This document shows, piece by piece, positions 6,381 through 7,869 of a DNA stretch of 7,869 bases (positions are counted from its first letter, which is position 1; every line of letters begins with the position of its first letter). Both the position numbers and the translations under genes were made by a program. Source of the DNA: a bacterium (lineage in GTDB: Bacteria; ARS69); NCBI GenBank assembly GCA_025774865.1, contig JALGZO010000594.1, forward strand, positions 1 through 7,869, written 5' to 3'. A model generated the notes under the pieces. That model saw only the letters and a program-made list of their open reading frames with translations. It was not told the DNA's origin and did no database searches.

Positions 6381-6430
6381 CTCCGAGTCCCTTGACCGGA
6401 CGCGTCCCGCCCGCCAAACTCTCCGAGTCC
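6381..6430 (+). repeat. Direct repeat pair in the metG leader
   Basis: CTCCGAGTCC occurs at 6381-6390 and again at 6421-6430, exactly 40 bp apart. The first copy is followed by CTTGA and the second by TTGA, so the similarity covers about 14 bases. Forty base pairs is close to four helical turns, which would place two bound proteins on the same DNA face. The second copy also forms most of the 5' arm of the hairpin over the metG ribosome binding site. An operator pair or a chance local duplication are both possible. Confidence 0.45.
6392..6420 (+). promoter_or_regulatory. Candidate metG promoter
   Basis: TTGACC (6392-6397) matches the sigma-70 -35 box at five of six positions. It stands 17 nt before CAAACT (6415-6420), which matches the -10 box at three of six. 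The spacer contains a perfect 10-bp palindrome, GGACGCGTCC (6398-6407). Function and strand direction change from envC to a tRNA synthetase here, at least in role, so a fresh promoter is plausible. If it is used, transcription would begin near 6427, only about 23 nt before the metG ATG, and would leave out the 5' arm of the hairpin at 6418-6444. Confidence 0.3.
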
Positions 6431-6444
6431 TTGATGCGGAGAGT
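6418..6444 (+). promoter_or_regulatory. Hairpin that sequesters the metG ribosome binding site
   Basis: ACTCTCCG (6418-6425) and CGGAGAGT (6437-6444) form a perfect 8-bp stem with an 11-nt loop. The 3' arm contains GGAGAG (6438-6443), the obvious ribosome binding site 6 nt before the metG ATG at 6450. In read-through RNA from envC the site would be paired and metG translation held back. In RNA starting near 6427 it would be free. No T-run follows, so it is not a terminator. The structure is visible in the sequence; regulation is inferred. Confidence 0.45.
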
Positions 6445-6449
6445 CCCCC

Positions 6450-7869
6450 ATGTGCGCGAAATTCTACCTCACCACCGCGATCGACTACGTCAACGCGAAG
6501 CCCCACCTCGGTCATGCGTACGAGAAGGTGGCGGCGGACTGCATCGTTCGGGCACGGCGCGCCATGGGCGAGGACGCACTCTTCGTGATCGGCGCCGACG
6601 AGCACAGTACGAACGTCGGCAAAGCCGCGGCCGAGGCCGGACTCTCACCGCAGGAATACACGGACCGGATGGAGAAGGAGTTCCGCGACGTCTACGCGCG
6701 GCTGAACGTCGCCTACGACGATTTCATTCGGACGAGCCAGCCGCGACATCACGCCGCCGTCAACGAGATCGTGCGGCGGGTCCGAGAGAACGGTTGGATC
6801 ACGACCGACCAGTACACCGGATGGTACTGCGACGGATGCGAAGCCTACTACACGGAGAAGGACCTCACGGACGGCCAGTGCCCGAACCACGGTACGAAGC
6901 CGCGTTGGGTGGAGGAGGACAACTACTTCTTCAAGCTCTCCGAATTCGGGGACCGGCTCCTCGAGCACTACCGCGCTCATCCCTCCTTCATCCGTCCGTC
7001 GGCCCGGCTCAACGAGATCGTCGCCTTCGTGGAGGGAGGTCTCAACGACCTCTCCATTTCGCGCGCGAAGCGCGGGTGGGGAATTCCGTTCCCGGATGAT
7101 CACGAGCACGTCGTCTACGTGTGGTTCGATGCGCTCACGAACTACATCTCCGCGGTGGGGTTCGGAACGGACGACGAGAAGTTCGCGAAGTGGTGGCCCG
7201 CCGACGTGCACATCGTGGGGAAGGACATCACCCGGTTCCACTGCGTGATCTGGCCGGCGATGCTGATGGCCGCGGGAGTCGAGCTGCCGGGGTCCGTGTT
7301 CGGGCACGGGTTCATTTATCAGCGCGGCACGAAGATGTCGAAGTCGCTCGGGAATATCGTGAATCCGGTGGATGTCGTGGAGGTGACCGGCGCGGACGCG
7401 CTCCGCTACTTCCTGCTGCGCGAAATCATCTTCGGGAGCGACGGCGATTTCACGTGGGATGCCTTCATCGCGCGCTACAACTCCGCTCTCGCGAACGACC
7501 TGGGAAACCTCGTGAAGCGGACGACGGACATGACCTCGAAGTTTCTCGCCGGAGAGATCGCGACCGGCGCGGGCGCGGGAGATCGCACCGGGCTCGCCGG
7601 CGTCGCGGCGGAAGTGTGCGAGCGGGCGGTGGCGGCGTACCGTGACTTCGATCTCGCCGGTGCTCTGACCGCGGTGTGGGACCTCGTGCGTCGCGCCAAC
7701 CAGGCCGTGGAGGAGACGAAACCCTGGGCACTCGCGAAAGACGAAGCGCGCCGCGACGAGCTCGCCGATGTGCTGGCCGAGTTACTCGAAGCCGTGAGGA
7801 TCGTCGCTCACCTGTCGCAGCCCGCGATCCCCGACCGCTCGCGGGCGATTTGCGACCGGCTGGGTCGTT
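6450..7869 (+). CDS. metG: Methionyl-tRNA synthetase, 3'-truncated
   Basis: MetG charges tRNA-Met with methionine in the cytoplasm. The first 473 codons are present and the frame is open at the right edge. A class I catalytic core is clear: IDYVNAKPHLGHAYEKV (11-27) holds the HIGH motif as HLGH (19-22), GADEHSTNVGKAA (48-60) is the methionine/ATP region, and TKMSKSLGN (294-302) is the KMSKS loop. The zinc knuckle in the connective domain is Cys127-x2-Cys130 with Cys144-x2-His147, a single-knuckle type as in Thermus thermophilus MetRS and unlike the four-cysteine, double-knuckle E. coli enzyme. FVEGGLNDLSISR (193-205) and VYVWFDALTNYIS (222-234) are typical of the family. The anticodon-binding helical domain starts near 340 (NDLGNLVKRT 349-358, KPWALAK 424-430). 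The end of that domain, and any C-terminal tRNA-binding dimerisation domain, lie outside the window. The ATG follows GGAGAG by 6 nt. Confidence 0.95.
   Translation, partial: MCAKFYLTTAIDYVNAKPHLGHAYEKVAADCIVRARRAMGEDALFVIGADEHSTNVGKAAAEAGLSPQEYTDRMEKEFRDVYARLNVAYDDFIRTSQPRHHAAVNEIVRRVRENGWITTDQYTGWYCDGCEAYYTEKDLTDGQCPNHGTKPRWVEEDNYFFKLSEFGDRLLEHYRAHPSFIRPSARLNEIVAFVEGGLNDLSISRAKRGWGIPFPDDHEHVVYVWFDALTNYISAVGFGTDDEKFAKWWPADVHIVGKDITRFHCVIWPAMLMAAGVELPGSVFGHGFIYQRGTKMSKSLGNIVNPVDVVEVTGADALRYFLLREIIFGSDGDFTWDAFIARYNSALANDLGNLVKRTTDMTSKFLAGEIATGAGAGDRTGLAGVAAEVCERAVAAYRDFDLAGALTAVWDLVRRANQAVEETKPWALAKDEARRDELADVLAELLEAVRIVAHLSQPAIPDRSRAICDRLGR

Noticed and set aside
1-7869. Mobile element, CRISPR array, toxin-antitoxin or defence system
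   Set aside because: All gene-length space is taken by six recognisable housekeeping genes. The two gaps are 122 and 88 bp and hold no spacer-repeat pattern, transposase ends or tRNA.

Overview
The window is a GC-rich (about 65% by eye), gene-dense stretch of a bacterial chromosome. All six genes lie on the + strand. They are housekeeping genes for the envelope, cell division and translation. A SurA-type periplasmic chaperone and an EnvC-type murein hydrolase activator, both with Sec-type signal peptides, point to a diderm (outer-membrane) bacterium. The gene order suggests one of the less-studied high-GC diderm phyla (Eisenbacteria- or Gemmatimonadota-like), but that is an impression from memory, not something the sequence proves.

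Layout: (1) 1-1087 is the 3' part of a parvulin-family (PpiC/SurA-like) foldase, cut by the left edge. (2) 1114-2481 is a complete SurA-like peptidyl-prolyl isomerase/chaperone with a signal peptide and two parvulin domains. (3) 2483-3454 is pdxA, starting one base after the surA stop. (4) 3455-3576 is the first real intergenic gap and holds two hairpin-forming inverted repeats. (5) 3577-4308 ftsE, 4305-5171 ftsX and 5171-6361 an envC-like gene overlap end to end (4 bp and 1 bp), so they look like one translationally coupled unit. (6) 6362-6449 is a second gap with a repeated 10-mer, a palindrome and a hairpin that overlaps the next ribosome binding site. (7) 6450-7869 is metG (methionyl-tRNA synthetase), cut by the right edge.

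How the genes work together: the two foldases probably chaperone secreted and outer-membrane proteins in the periplasm. PdxA makes a pyridoxal-phosphate precursor and sits next to surA, as it does in E. coli. FtsE (ATPase) and FtsX (membrane protein with a periplasmic loop) should form the division-associated ABC complex. That complex would act on the EnvC-like protein encoded directly downstream. The EnvC-like LytM domain lacks one zinc ligand and one catalytic histidine, so it is predicted to activate a separate amidase rather than cut peptidoglycan itself. MetG is unrelated in function and appears to start its own unit.

I found no mobile element, CRISPR array, rRNA or tRNA, phage gene or defence system. 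I do not see a previously undescribed system here. The observations most worth a second look are loss of the dual-histidine signature in the parvulin domains, the degenerate LytM domain encoded next to ftsEX, and the structured leader in front of metG.
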